Shown here: positions 49,301 to 61,074 of the stretch, piece after piece
Numbering within the stretch: position 1 is the first letter of the stretch
Layout: every line of letters starts with the position of its first letter
DNA from: Glossina fuscipes
Taxonomy: Eukaryota > Arthropoda > Insecta > Diptera > Glossinidae
NCBI RefSeq assembly: GCF_014805625.2
Contig: NW_023998440.1
Location: forward strand, 2,268,993 to 2,332,992
Direction: 5' to 3'
DNA length: 64,000 bases
Made by a program: the position numbers and the translations under genes
Notes under the pieces: generated by a model
What the model was told of the DNA's origin: nothing
Seen by the model: only the letters and a program-made list of their open reading frames with translations
The model's database searches: none

Positions 49301-50646
49301 TGCTGACTTTTATAAAATGTTGTTGTTGTTGGCTGTGTGTATGTAGTTGATTACTATTTCATATGCTATCTTCATGTACACGAGTTTTGTTTATTTTGCC
49401 TTTATTTAAAGTGCAAAATAATTTTCTTCTTATCATAATTTTGCAATATTTATATAATTTCCTTACGCTAAAAAAAAAAAAAATAAATAAATAAAAAAAT
49501 AAGCAAAAGAAATTTTTATGTCATGACAAAAGTTTCTATTCAACTCTAATACAAAAACTTTTTATCCAAATAACAAGATATTACGTTTGTTACTTTTACT
49601 TTGCCCTCGTATACAGGACTAACATTATATATATATAGAAGGCATGCATTTTGAATATATTAAAGCATACGCATTGGCTTTAAGTTGACCCTATGTACGT
49701 ATGCATTTATGTACAGAGGTATGTACTTACCAGGCAATAGTAGGAGTAGTATACAAAGTAAGAAACTAACTTTACAAGAAACTTGATAAACTTTAAAATT
49801 ATACACAAAGGAATAAAAACGAAAAAAGGACTGCATAAAAAAATTTTTGAAAATTTTTTATTGATAATAAAAGTACACAGAAAGTAAATAAAAAATCATT
49901 GTAAAGATATTTTAAGAACCTTGAAAGACATATATATTCAAACAATTTTGTTTACTTCTTTATGTTTACGCTGTCTTATGCCGTTTGTTCTAAACTTTCT
50001 TAACTTTGCAGTTGGTGGAGGTCCATTTTTTACTACTCAAGAAAGTAGATTTCTGCTACGTTTGAAATCATTTCAAGTTTTTTTCGTTCAATTCCGTTTT
50101 AATTTTCATAAATAGATAGATAGTACGATATACGTTCCCGAACGTTCCATAAAGGCGGAGGAATTAATGTTAACATCTGCTATAGTTCAATGCTTAGGAT
50201 ATTTGACGATTGGTCGAAGAGTCGAAGTTCAATACTCGGAGAGGACTTTTTAAAATTTTCTTGTCATTTTTGTTTCCTTCCATCTTACTTTCCCAATCCA
50301 CTTACATATGTCAAATTTAAATTTGAGCAATTATTTCGGTGTAAATTATTTTTCCACCAAAGCCAGTGGACTGCATATGATATGTTTGGCGATGTAAATA
50401 CAAGGGAACAAGAGATAACTAAAAAATTGTTTGTGGCGTCAATTTACGTCGAAGCATATCTTACGGCTTCTTACAGATTTGGCGTTCCTTAAAAGATGCA
50501 CACAGCTGGTTAGCGTTTATTTTTCCGCTTATAAGCTTCAATTTAAAATTTGTAAGTTCTGAAGCTTTGCTTTAGATAATATTTAAAAAAAAATGTCCTT
50601 GTTTGATGATAAGCTGGTTATTTCTCCTTACTTTTACATGAGAATG
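46326..50646. other. Gene-poor DNA
   Basis: TATATA tracts at about 46890-46925 and 47302-47335. A possible non-LTR relic near 48.0 kb is listed separately. A T-free A-run lies at about 49470-49485. No host exon supported. Confidence 0.4.
47990..48118 (+). pseudogene. Possible second non-LTR pol relic
   Basis: The plus frame reads SRRRHARLKGEK, then CQEWWNSLDDEGRFTHCNV. The W.EW(D/N)S....GR(W/F)TH pattern resembles the segment just before LTQ.LSGHG in R1/I-type pol proteins, and a basic RR..R..E stretch precedes it in that family. But the following GHG..LHRFG block was not found and the fit needs an extra residue. It may be chance. Confidence 0.25.
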
Positions 50647-50699
50647 TCCGCAAATCATGTTAAAAGCCGGCACGGACCCGGTTCGATTCCCAGTGCGGA
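50647..50699 (+). repeat. tRNA-like remnant
   Basis: TCCGC and GCGGA (50647-50651, 50695-50699) could pair as an acceptor end, and CCCGGTTCGATTCCCAG is a good B box/T arm, but only 53 bp separate the ends and no D arm or anticodon arm fits. A truncated tRNA pseudogene or the tRNA part of a SINE, not a working tRNA. Confidence 0.4.
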
Positions 50700-53600
50700 A
50701 GTTGAACGATAATGTCAATTATTATTTTTTGCTTTCTTGTGGTGAATATCAATCCATTTAGATCCCTTAGCTTAAATCATAATATTCTAAAAATGATTAA
50801 GTAAATGTAAATATTATATACAGTTTATTGACAATGCGGCAATAAATGTAAGAGCGAAACTGCTGAAAACAAAGCTAAGCGTTATTAAAGTTCGTAAAAT
50901 GTGATTTTAGTTAGTTCAAGAGGTAGAATAATTTTCTTGTATGGTCTCAACTACTTCGTTATCATTCAAAAACGCCCAAGTGATGAAGAGTTTTTTAAAG
51001 TTAAATGAATACTATGCGCCTGGTGTCCATGCAACAAAGAATTAGTGTTATGCAACACTCTCTTCCTCTGCAGGCCAGATTCTTCTTAATCAAGCATAGG
51101 TTCGCAGCGATTCTAATTAGAGTGAGTTTCGTATTTTCTAATAAAAGAATAATAATCCGCATTAACGCTGTACATCTCTAACAAGTGCGGAATTCCATGA
51201 AAAGCAGGACGCTATCGATCCTCTTGTTAAAATGGAACTACGGAAAGTATGTAAGAACATCTGAGAGTTGAATTTTAAAAGTTTTTTAAATTTTTTATAT
51301 TTTTTTAATGAAAAGACATTTTTGGGGGTTGGGAAGACCTATTAAACGAAATTAAAAAGAGAATAACAAAATTAGTACATTCCCATCACCATATGAAACT
51401 GTATAAAAGTAATTTGTTGCCTACTTTTTGGAGATACATTAGTTGTACAAATTCAAGTATACTTTTTGAAATAAAATTATCTACTGAGCTTACTTTGCAT
51501 TCCGTACTTTAACTTTTCGTAGATCTCTTGCCGTTTCTTTTTTTTTTCACTATTTTTTTTTCTACGTGTAATTCTGTAGCAATTGGGTTAAACAACATTT
51601 GCAACAAAATGAAAACTTTGTAAAAGTCTCTACCAAATGCTTCCTTTCCTACTGCTGTTACTTGTAACAAAAACAACAGAAGCAATAATAACTAGGGAAA
51701 CTAAATTAAATATAAAAGTTGTGCGCTTATAGAAAATCAACAAAAAAAAAGAGGGAAAAAACAACAACAACAATACTCAGAGACGGAAAGCTGCAAGTAA
51801 CCAGGACGCATATTGTGTGTGTAACGGGTAAAAACAAATGTGGCATTTGAGTAAAGCTGACATTTTGCTTGAACCCAACTGTGAACAACGGCGGCCAAAA
51901 AAAAACTCGCCACATCACCACGATAATATAACGCCCGTTCATTATGCTATCACCCAAAGTAGAATATGCAGACAATGAGCAATTGTCAGTAAAAGACGGA
52001 GAATTGCATTAAATGTTTGCTTTCCCTTTGCTCTTTGTTACTCTTTCTAACGTTCTCTCGCTACCTTTCTTTTCTATGTTGTGGAACCCTTTGTTTTTTT
52101 TTCCTTTCGGAGGAAAATAAAAAAAAAAAAACAAACCCAAGCGTGAAAAGTAGGAAGACTCCATCATGAAAAGTGTCCGTTGGCACTACTAACACACACC
52201 GGTGCACATTTACGTTTAATAATCGAGTCTCGGGTAAACGAATTACAAAGCAAATGTTTACATAAAGAGGAAAAAGATTGTGTTACCAGGAGTAAGAGGG
52301 AACTAGAACACGCGAAAAAAAATTGTAAAACGTAAGCTGTCAAAACGGAACTCTTATTTCCCGCTTTAAAGCTGACAAGATGACAGAAAGTCGTATGTGG
52401 CGGTGCTTATAAAACAATACCAAAGAAAAGCAACGTAAAGGGAACTGTACGGTCACGACGATTACTAACTTCAATTATAGTAGTGTTGGTAAAATTTTGT
52501 TTTCTGCCTAACGGAAATGTGGAAAACCTTTCAAGTAATAATGTTAGCTAAGCACACAAACTCTATGACATTTTAGTTTCTACCTCTTTACTGTTGCTCT
52601 TCTTACTATTGCGTTAAATAAATTCCCCTTTTTATTGTACATACGTTACAGCACGTTTTTTGCATAGACTTTAAATTATGCGACTTAACGTATGTTTGCA
52701 TTTCTTAATATTGCAGTAAGCGCAAGCTAGCAAAGAATATCGTTATATATATATATTATATATTATAATATACCTGCCCTTGCCATATAAACGTAATTGT
52801 TGTTATCCATTTAATACTCAAGTAATTTACAAGATTTATGGTCCCAGACACATAAGAATAAGTGGAAATCAAATAAAAAGAAATATACAACGGCAAAAAA
52901 AAGTTTCTTTGGTAATTGCAGTTATTAAGTACGTATAAATTTATTTGAATATAATTTTTAATATCCTATTTATACACGAATCATAGTATTGCCATGGCGT
53001 GGACAAATTGATAAATTTATGAGTAGAAGTTCATATAGACCGACAATGTTTTTTGTTTTTTTTTTTTAGAAAATGTACAAATGTACATGGAGTTGGGTGG
53101 GCACTTTGTAAAGGCCTCTAAGAAACGCTTATAACGAAACAAGGCAAGGAAGACACTATGAACCAATTTATTTGTTTCACTGCCGAACAAACTACTAGCG
53201 TACCCGAACCCTTTCCGGGTACTTTTTAGTATGTATAATGCACATCTTTATTCATTTGATCCCTCATTGTATTCTATATACATCATCAAGGTGCTGTTCT
53301 TTCTACTGACTTGCCGCTATCTTCCTGGTTACTCCATTAATTTTAAGCAGATTTATCTATAAAGATTTATGTGTTTATTCGTATCATATCACGAATTCAA
53401 TTACTGTTTATTGCCCTCTCCTCCTTGCTGGATGTGCATGTATTCCTTTCTTTCCGTTCACTAAATTATTTCTATTTAATATTGTTGCACAATGTAGAAT
53501 ACCTAAGATAGTGTGCACCAATGATTAATAAAAAAAAAAAAAAAAATTTCAAAGGCACATTTTCAAATGTAAAATTTGCGCACACAAGAGGAGACAATTG

Positions 53601-55760
53601 CAACAAACAGTGTCTCTATTTCAAAACGACCCAATTTAATTATAATTTTCGCTAGATTAAGCATAATTGGAACTAACCAAAATGAAAAGAAGGAAGACTA
53701 AAAATTAATATAAAAAAAGCAAATTTCAAAAAGAGACACAGATTAATTCTAACTCTCGTACGAAGCAATCGCCTTCTTATTTTAACTAGTGACAATCGCG
53801 ATCAAATTTGTTATTCTAATAGTCGCCTTAACATTAAAACCCAGAGCATGATTATTGTCAAATGTCTTATAAAAAAGAATGTAGAAAGCATTCTTTGTAA
53901 AGACCATCTTTAAGAAAATGACGAATTTTATAACGGTCATTGACCTACTTAGTCGTAGTATACTTTTTGTGATCTACAGCAATATTTATTATTTAACTCC
54001 CGTGTCATACTCTTACTTAAAGTTTAGTTCCAAGCTATTTTGTATCGGCTGATGATTTTTATTTGTGGGTGCAAATGAAACAACTGAAGCAATAATGAGT
54101 GAAGGAGGAGAAGGACGAGGAGGAAAGGTAGGATGACTACGTTGTCATCATAAACAAAAATATGAACTATCACTGCTCGTTTTATAAAACCTTAGCGTGA
54201 AGAGGCTACGTCGCTTGTTTTTCTTCTTTCTTCAGATACGTATTTAGCTGAGGAGTAGCGGCCAAGTCAATGGCGCGTAAGCCATCAATCGAAAGAAAAA
54301 TTATCATCTAAAATTAGATAGTAGCAAAAGGATGCTTTAGGCTTTCTATTGCTTAATCCTTTTATGGATATTTGAACTAAGATTGTATTTTAACCGCCAG
54401 CGGACAAGGTTAATCATTCTCTCAGCAAGGACTGTACATAAAAATTTGTGAAAGAAAGCAAGTCCTTTCGAATTTGTTATACCTATTAACAAGTAGGCCA
54501 CGACATGTCATTAAATGCCCCGCACCAGCCTACAACTTTCCAAAATAAGGTGTTATAAGGGAAGCGATGGAAAAAATGATTTAATCCGAGTTGTTTTCAC
54601 TAGCGTTAGTTCGTGGACCAAAATACATTAGTATTTGAAATTTCACGGGAATATCGTAAAGTTACGAACTGCACGCTGAACACAACAATATATAGATGGG
54701 CATCAGGCGGGCGCACAGGCGGGTAAGATAAAGTATAATAAAAGGTGGATATAGTTCAAGTCATACTTTGTAAAATAGGGAAAAGATTATTCAGTGAATA
54801 TAAATCATATGTCGTATGCTATGTATAGTAAGTTAGATATCGTTTATGCTACACATTGGCGTCTGGAAAGTATTTGTACGATCTGGAACCTGTATATAGT
54901 AGGAAAGGCCGTTTAGCCATTGTGGGGTCATGGTGTGTGATGTTTTAAGATCGAATTTATAAATGAAAGTGTTCTACAGCTTCGGATGGTAATTTTATGA
55001 AAGCTCGAAGAGGTAAAATTGTTGTAAGCTTTTGAAAAGAAAAGTTTTGAAACTTGAATAGATTGCAAAAAATTCATTGCTTGCGAAAATTTTATTTCCT
55101 AAAATGTCATGGCCTTCTCGGAAGATACCTTTGGCGCACTTTACGTACCTGCTGGGAAGTTAAGGCCGAATGTTTTACATGCTGATTTCTAAGTTCTCTA
55201 ATACACTACCAGATGTGTGTCCAAACTATTTATCTTCAAACCAAAATTTTCAAACCAAAAATTTATTATTGTAGCCTTATTAAGACGAAAGAACACAGAG
55301 GGTGTCAAGCATAAAATGATAGAGAAGTGATAATCAGGGGGAGGATTCGAGAATAGGAGCGCATTTTTATTGCGTGGCATTACAAACTAATAGGAAAAAA
55401 TAATAAAACATTTATGGTAACAGGAAAAACTTGAAGAACATATTGCAATGCTTCGAGAGCGTTTTTAAAATCGATCTACAAAAAAAGAATTCCTATAATT
55501 TTCATGTTTTTTTTTTTTTTTTTTGATTATTTATATCTTTGAAATAACATTCACTACTCATTGATCACGCAAAATCAAAATTCAAAACAACCTACGTACG
55601 TCTCTAACTGTGAAAATGTGGATTTGGTGAGTTTGTAATGTGTTTTCAAAATAATTTTTTTTCTAGTACTTAAGAGAAGGGTTAATCACCCAATCACCCT
55701 AAAATGACTTCCTTTGAATTACTTTTCGAGATAATCTGATTTTTTCTTAATTAAGTTCAA
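50700..55760. other. Gene-poor DNA
   Basis: Contains a minus-oriented family B copy (listed), A-runs at about 52117-52131 and 53529-53547, and T-runs at about 53055-53068 and 55508-55524. No exon supported by eye. Confidence 0.45.
54675..54790 (-). repeat. Family B repeat, minus orientation
   Basis: GGGCATCAGGCGGGCGCACAG, GCGGGTAAGATAAAGTATAA, TAAAAGGTGGATATAGTTCAAG: the reverse of the family B head as at 18.0 kb. Confidence 0.5.
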
Positions 55761-55832
55761 GTCCCGTGTAGTCAAGTGGTCAGTGGGTTTATATATACAA
55801 AGCCGGTGGGCATGGGTTGGATATCCGATGGA
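55761..55832 (+). repeat. tRNA-like element, first of a pair
   Basis: GTCCCGTGTAGTCAAGTGGTC is an A-box-type tRNA 5' half (like Glu/Asp tRNAs: TCCC.TATGGTCTAGTGG). 45 bp later CATGGGTTGGATATCC sits where a B box should be, decayed from GGTTCGATTCC. No 3' acceptor strand pairs. A tRNA pseudogene or SINE head. Confidence 0.45.
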
Positions 55833-56747
55833 GAGACTTCATTCGTTGAACCATGCGCAGGGTTTTTTAGATCGAAATTTATTTTAATTCATTATTTATT
55901 TTAATTCATATTTAATTAAATTAATTATTTATAGTTTAGTAAAAATTTTTTTTTTTTGCAATAATTTACTTCTTCTAACACGCAAAATACGCTTACCTAA
56001 TTAAGTGGAAGCGTGTATACAATTATTACAAGGTGAGTGCTTGCTTCGTAGCATTTTATAAGGTTTGTCAGGTTTGGTTTCCATTTAATATAAAATTCAT
56101 CATTTCTGAGCTTTTGATCTAAAGGTTTTGATAGAGAAGCCATTATTGATTAATTGATTTTTAGAGTGGCATTAAAAATCGTATTATTATTTGTTAAAAT
56201 AATCTGGTAATTGAATTCACGTCCCTTATAGTCCAGTGGTTAGCATCCCCGAATTGCATATAGGTAACGAATCTTCTACGAAGGTTCTACACTGCTGTTA
56301 AAAAATGCCCAAGTAAGAAAACTAGCTGACACCTGGATCGTATACGAAATGTAAATATTAGGACCGCCATAGGGTTACAGACGCAGACCCTATGACCAAA
56401 GGTTAGGTATGCTCCGCGGGGCAATAAACCGCCGAAGGACGACCACTGTGAAGGAGAGGGAACTAAGCAGTGCTACGAAAATCAGGGGTTGCCTGGGCCA
56501 ATGCCTTTGCTTTTTTGAATCAAGACGGAGAAAAGTTGATAGTGAACTTGTCGCTTGAAAACACAAATCAAATCTCTCACGACTACCTTCATTCTTCTTA
56601 ATTCTTCTTCGCAAAATATTTTTGTGATTACGAACGCGTATTAGCGAACAAATGCCAGTTTTACTCACGAATCTATTAAGTGAATAGAACTGTGAAGAGA
56701 ACAATTGCTTTTAATGCATGTTCACAGAAATCACTGCATAAAGCTTT
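55833..56747. other. DNA downstream of the first His-rich gene
   Basis: Apart from the tRNA-like element at 56221 nothing was recognised. A 104-codon minus frame (56704-56390) of mixed composition lacks a recognisable domain. Confidence 0.4.
56221..56270 (+). repeat. tRNA-like element, second of a pair
   Basis: GTCCCTTATAGTCCAGTGGT is the same A-box-type head as 460 bp upstream, again preceded by a TTCA-type flank. No B box follows. The shared flank hints at two copies of one dispersed element. Confidence 0.4.
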
Positions 56748-56753
56748 TTTATT
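56748..56753 (-). terminator. Poly(A) signal of the 80-aa His-rich gene
   Basis: AATAAA on the minus strand, about 100 bp after the stop codon. Confidence 0.6.
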
Positions 56754-56851
56754 ACACACAAATCTAAAGGTGTGAAATATTTTAATTACTATATGAAAAA
56801 AAATTTTAAATCCGAAAAGTTGAATTATTCTTCTAAAGATGATTCACTTTT

Positions 56852-57094
56852 TCAATAATGATATTGCTGATAACCGTGATGATGATATTGTTGATGGCCG
56901 TGGCCATGATTTATAAATCCATGGGGTCGATGATGGTAATGATGGTGTGGATTGTAATGCGGCGTATACTGAGGGTTATAATTCGAGCTGTACGCTGGTG
57001 GCGATGGCCCTTGATATAATGGTGGAGTTGCCTGACATGGCGGAGTTGGTGCGCGCCCCCCATAACATGGGGCTGAAGAACCGTATGGATACAT
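56852..57094 (-). CDS. His/Tyr/Pro-rich small protein, 80 aa
   Basis: The ATG at 57094 (MYPYGSSAPCYGG) is chosen; the open frame extends 11 codons upstream only from a TTG. Residues 1-40 are rich in Pro, Ser and Tyr with two Cys (10 and 20); residues 41-80 are rich in His (14 in all), Tyr (13 in all) and Gln, with HHHYHH and HGHGHQQYHHH. No signal peptide, membrane segment or known domain; probably disordered. It is a single exon with a strong core promoter and a poly(A) signal, so it is likely a real gene. Its likely property, from composition, is binding of zinc, copper or nickel, or a structural/cross-linking role through Tyr. Similar small size and His-richness link it to the genes at 60.2 and 61.5 kb. 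I do not recognise an orthologue and assign no function. Confidence 0.7.
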   Translation of the reverse strand: MYPYGSSAPCYGGRAPTPPCQATPPLYQGPSPPAYSSNYNPQYTPHYNPHHHYHHRPHGFINHGHGHQQYHHHGYQQYHY

Positions 57095-57156
57095 TTCGTT
57101 TCCTATCCAAGTATTTGTTTTTCTCAAATTTTTAGTTCCACGCTTTTAGTTAAACT

Positions 57157-57232
57157 GAATGAATTGTCTTTGATTCAATTCAAATTATATACTAGGAGTG
57201 CTGTTTGCCGATTGAAAATATAGATAAGATAA
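57157..57232 (-). promoter_or_regulatory. Core promoter with double GATA site, 80-aa gene
   Basis: TATATAA (57191-57185) lies 31 bases before the A of TCATTC (57162-57157), a perfect arthropod initiator at the canonical spacing; a second match, TCAGTT, follows 4 bases later. Further upstream, 31 bp beyond the TATA box, is GATAAGATAA (57223-57232, plus-strand sense), two adjacent GATA-factor sites. Confidence 0.75.
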
Positions 57233-58294
57233 GGTATGAATGATATGGTTTGCTGGAATTACGCGTAAATATAAATGTTTAAAAAATGCAGATAGTAAGT
57301 GATTAACGAAAGGGTTGGAGAACGATTGCTGTGTGATTAGCTATCAAATTGCATGAGCAATATTTCCTAAGAAAAGGGGGAAAAAAAAAACAAAATTATT
57401 ACCTCAATGAATTACTCATCTTTATTATTTCTTTGTTATATCATTTTTTCCCATATTACTTGTGACGAAATAGAAAACAATTTTACTTTTAATTACTTTC
57501 CACAACCGTTACTTGATAGTTTGAGCGCTATTTACATACTTGCTTACTCTTGCCATCACTGTTAGAGGTGTCTTTCCTTGCGCGGCTTATGCGGAACATA
57601 TATGTATTCGTACACGTATACGCTAATGTTTCGTTCGAACGTCTGAACATATGTTTCCTACATTCATATTTTGCTTTACAAGAAACGTACAACGTATAAA
57701 TAAAGACTTGTATTTTATTTCTTTGACTTTCCGTTCCTATGGTAGTTTGTTAGTTCTTTTGGCATGTGTTCTTAATTAATTTTTAATTAATGTAGTTTCT
57801 TGTTTAAAATCCTTTGAACTTTTTCCTGATTTCTGTTCAGTTCTATATTCGGAAGAACTTCATTTCCTTTGTTATGTAATAATAGCGAGAAAAACTTTTC
57901 CTGATTATGTCAATTATATCAGAGAGTCTTTTTTTTTTGTTCTTTCTTGAGGACATCTTGCCTACGACAGCTATGAAAAATGACTTAATACTTGACGTTC
58001 TTGAATAATTTGCTTATAATATAGTTATTACAATGTGTATTAATAAAGGATAGCTTATTTAGCATTTAGATAAGGAAAGAAGAGAAATATAAAAGAACGA
58101 ATACGAAAATTAAGATGAAAATGTAATTAATATAAACTCTCCAGAAAAATACTATAGACTCATAGATTTTCTTGTTATTTTAAGCTTCAAAACTCGCTGC
58201 TGCTAGAACGTACTTTGTCTAATTTAATCTGTTTTGAGATATCTTTATGTTAGTACAAGGGTATATTAAGTGTTTGCGGTTGTATAGAACATCC
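57233..58294. other. Spacer between His-rich genes, left part
   Basis: A+T-rich; may hold further regulatory sites of the downstream gene. No exon seen. Confidence 0.4.
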
Positions 58295-58480
58295 AAAAAC
58301 GCTTGAGATAGACGGGCCGTCTAATTCAAAACCTGATCTAAGATTGTCTGACCGTCTGTCCGTCTTGTTTTCTTATGTTTCATTTACAGGCCGTAATTTT
58401 GGAGGTATGTGTATCAAACTTGTTACACTACGCCTTATTTTGAAAAGTCATTATGGTAGGATTCCGTTTTTCCTTGTTTT
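58295..58480 (+). repeat. Family B repeat
   Basis: TTGAGATAGACGGGCCGTC, TAATTCAAAACCTGATCTAAG, GACCGTCTGTCCGTCTTG, ATGTGTATCAAACTTGTTACA, then CGCCTTATTTTGAAAAGTC in family order. Confidence 0.6.
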
Positions 58481-58627
58481 CTCTACCAACGTTCATTACG
58501 TAGTTGAAAAACCATATGAATATACTTATCTATCAATGCTGGTAGACCTTGTAATAGAAAACTGAAAATAAACGTGGATTTTTTTTTTTTTTTATAATGG
58601 CCAATATGGTCTGATATACTTCTAACA

Positions 58628-58775
58628 GGTTGATAGTCAGCAAGAAGTGAGGAGGAGACATAAAGAAAACGGATATGATCGTAACGTAGTGGATGCTTAC
58701 CCACACTTTACCGACTAAACACTTCGTATAGTTAAGACCAAGTACGCTGTACCGCACTGAAATTCGTCGAACTAT
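58628..58775 (-). repeat. tRNA-derived SINE, family A
   Basis: AGCAAGAAGTGAGGAGG purine block, GATCGTAACGTAGTGG, CACTTTACCGACTAAAC, TTCGTATAGTTAAGACC, GTACCGCACTGAAATTCG. It stops before the B box, so the promoter half is lost. Confidence 0.55.
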
Positions 58776-58991
58776 GCTTCTATAGATAGTTTACAGGCTT
58801 TCGTAAATAGCGTCTTTAAATTTCAGTGCATTCGGCCTACGATCAGTCGTGAGTTCCAAATGTCTGATATATTCTAGTTGAGAATCATCTGTTATTTATA
58901 CGAATTGGTTGCAATAACGAAATTTATGCTTCCTTTTTGCTACAGTTTACGTATGTAGATCCTTCACTTGATCCCCGCTTGATTTTCCCAC

Positions 58992-59031
<40 letters not shown>

Positions 59032-60166
59032 GGGTAAAAAAAAAAAAAACATTTTTTTTTTTTTTCTTGACATAATTTACTCCTTTCAGTTTATTTATTG
59101 TTTGTCGTAAAATTGAGTATGCATAACCGTATCGCCTAACTGCCTTTTAAATATATATTATACGTCTTATGACTTCTTTTACGTTTTTACAATTGCGTGA
59201 TTTTACGAGAGCAAAAAAAAGCCCATATAATAACAAAATAAATTCTCACACATATGTGACAAAATAACATATAAAAAATTATTGCTCACTTTTAGGCAAT
59301 AGCGAATTTCTGCTTATTTTCATTTTTCATGATATCAAAGGCAAAAGGAAAAAATTGTACGATTCCGTTTTGCATGCTTAAAAATTATACAAAATATTTA
59401 TAAAAAAAGGAGGAAAGAAGAAAAGAAAAATATCTAGGGAGTGTCAGGCAAGCATTTAAAGTGAAAACCAGAATTTGTTCGTGTATAGGATTTATTTACT
59501 TTTTTACACTCCCGTTACTCTCTGACTCTCTACAGGTCACAAGTTACGTTTGGTTAAAATTTCCATTTCTACAAATTTAGATTTATGAGTCTGTTGAGTT
59601 AAACAACTTAGCATGTATTATTGTTGCGACATTTGTTATTGTTGTTACTGTTGTTGGCTAGACGGAGCCTAAGGGAAAGCTCAATTTTAACTCGCATTTA
59701 TTTAACCATTTTGACCATTTCTTTAAAACCTTTTGCTAGCATTTACACTTAAGGATTATCCCTCGTAATTTGAGCGACTCAAAGTGCTGCTTGTTGTTTT
59801 TAGTTTTTATTTCTCCACTTCCATCTACGATTTGCATGTTTGATAAATGCGTGCATAAATATTTCTTATGTTTAGTGTTTGACTGCCCGACAGCTGATAA
59901 CATTATTACGTTTTTAAGGACTCACATTTTCAAAACTCCTCTTAATGGAAAATTTCTTAGTAAATAAGATGACCTAATTGATAGGCAAATAGGATAGAGT
60001 TTACACAAAAGTATAGAGAAAAAATTTTTAGTAAATGCAATTGTTTAGTACATATTTAAACAAAGAGGAAACTCAGACAAATCTGTATAATGTAATTTAT
60101 AGAGAAAGTTTGTGGCTAAAACTAGCTACTAGTAGTAGTAGTAGTTTAAATTTTTTTTTTTTATTA
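58776..60166. other. Spacer between His-rich genes, right part
   Basis: Contains 30 T (58996-59025), then 14 A (59036-59049), then 13 T (59052-59064): long homopolymers that could form a hairpin. GTTGTTGTT tracts at about 59620-59655 and (TAG)n at about 60128-60145. No exon seen. Confidence 0.45.
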
Positions 60167-60172
60167 TTTATT
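60167..60172 (-). terminator. Poly(A) signal of the 71-aa His-rich gene
   Basis: AATAAA on the minus strand about 65 bp after the stop; another overlaps at 60160-60165. Confidence 0.55.
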
Positions 60173-60234
60173 TGGCCATAAAGTCGACAACAAAGTCTTA
60201 TTATTTTCTTAGCATGGAAACTCCTTTGCTGGTT

Positions 60235-60450
60235 TCAATGATGGTGATGACGCGAATGATGATGATGACGAAAATGATGATGTGGACTATGGTGATGAGT
60301 TGATGAGTGATGAGGCGGCGGAGTTATTATCACTACGGAAGGATGAGCGGGTGTGGCCTGGTGATGTCCATGCGGATTTGGAGGTTGTGCAGACATTGGA
60401 TAATATGCTGACGGATATTGTTGCGATCCACTTCCAGAAGATTGATACAT
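60235..60450 (-). CDS. His-rich small protein, 71 aa
   Basis: ATG at 60450 is the only good start (MYQSSGSGSQQYPSAYYP). Residues 1-25 are rich in Ser, Gln, Tyr and Pro; a short hydrophobic patch HPSVVIITPPP sits at 36-46; residues 47-71 are mostly His (20 His in all) with Ser, Pro and Arg spacers and end in HHHHSRHHHH. No signal peptide or known domain. Single exon. It shares with the neighbour at 57 kb the start MY, a Pro/Tyr/Ser/Gln-rich front, a His-rich back, strand and promoter plan, so the two are probably related by duplication. The His tail predicts divalent-metal binding (inference). The next gene is divergent, 1.06 kb away between start codons. Function not recognised. Confidence 0.7.
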   Translation of the reverse strand: MYQSSGSGSQQYPSAYYPMSAQPPNPHGHHQATPAHPSVVIITPPPHHSSTHHHSPHHHFRHHHHSRHHHH

Positions 60451-60538
60451 TTCTGTCTTAATAAAATTTATATTTCACAAAACGTTTTCTAGAGTACTTT
60501 TACAATAATTTGTAACGATAACTATATGGAACCTCACT

Positions 60539-60583
60539 TTTTATACACAATTGATTAATGCGTTTTTCCAAAATTATCTTATC
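60539..60583 (-). promoter_or_regulatory. TATA box and double GATA site, 71-aa gene
   Basis: On the minus strand TATAAAA (60545-60539) predicts transcription start near 60514. 28 bp upstream of it is GATAAGATAA (60583-60574), the same ten bases as before the 80-aa gene, at nearly the same distance but in the opposite orientation. Confidence 0.7.
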
Positions 60584-61074
60584 GCTTCATTTTGGCAAAC
60601 ATAGAACACCAGATAAAGGTTTATAACAATACTAGACAATAAAGGTGTTTCATAGATAGATAGGCGGACTTTGATCGCCTTAGCCCTTTATAGCCAAGCA
60701 AACGGCTACATAAATAAGCGTGTAAAGTGTGCAACGATCTAGTTCGTAAAATTTGCGTGATTCATCCCATTCCCTCTTAAGGTCGCTATTTACGCAATAG
60801 AAAGTTTTAGTTAATAATACATAGCGTTCGTTATTAGACACTTATCATTGTGACGGAAGAAGTCTACTTAAGATTCTTGTTTCACTGCTTATACCCAAGG
60901 TTAGTAAGTACATACGCGACATTTCGACTCAATTATTAATGTTATAAAAAGTGCTAAAAAGTTTATAAATATTGTCACTTACATGTTTTTAAGTGCTCAA
61001 GATTCATTTTGAAATGAATAAAGTTTTCTTATAAATTTATGACGATATATGCAACACCCAGAAGGGACTTAAGA

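Noticed and set aside
50647..50699. Candidate tRNA gene
   Set aside because: Good B box and possible acceptor pairing, but 53 bp is too short and the D and anticodon arms do not form.
56947..57135. Plus-strand frame over the 80-aa His-rich gene
   Set aside because: Antisense shadow; the minus frame has the TATA box, initiator and poly(A) signal.
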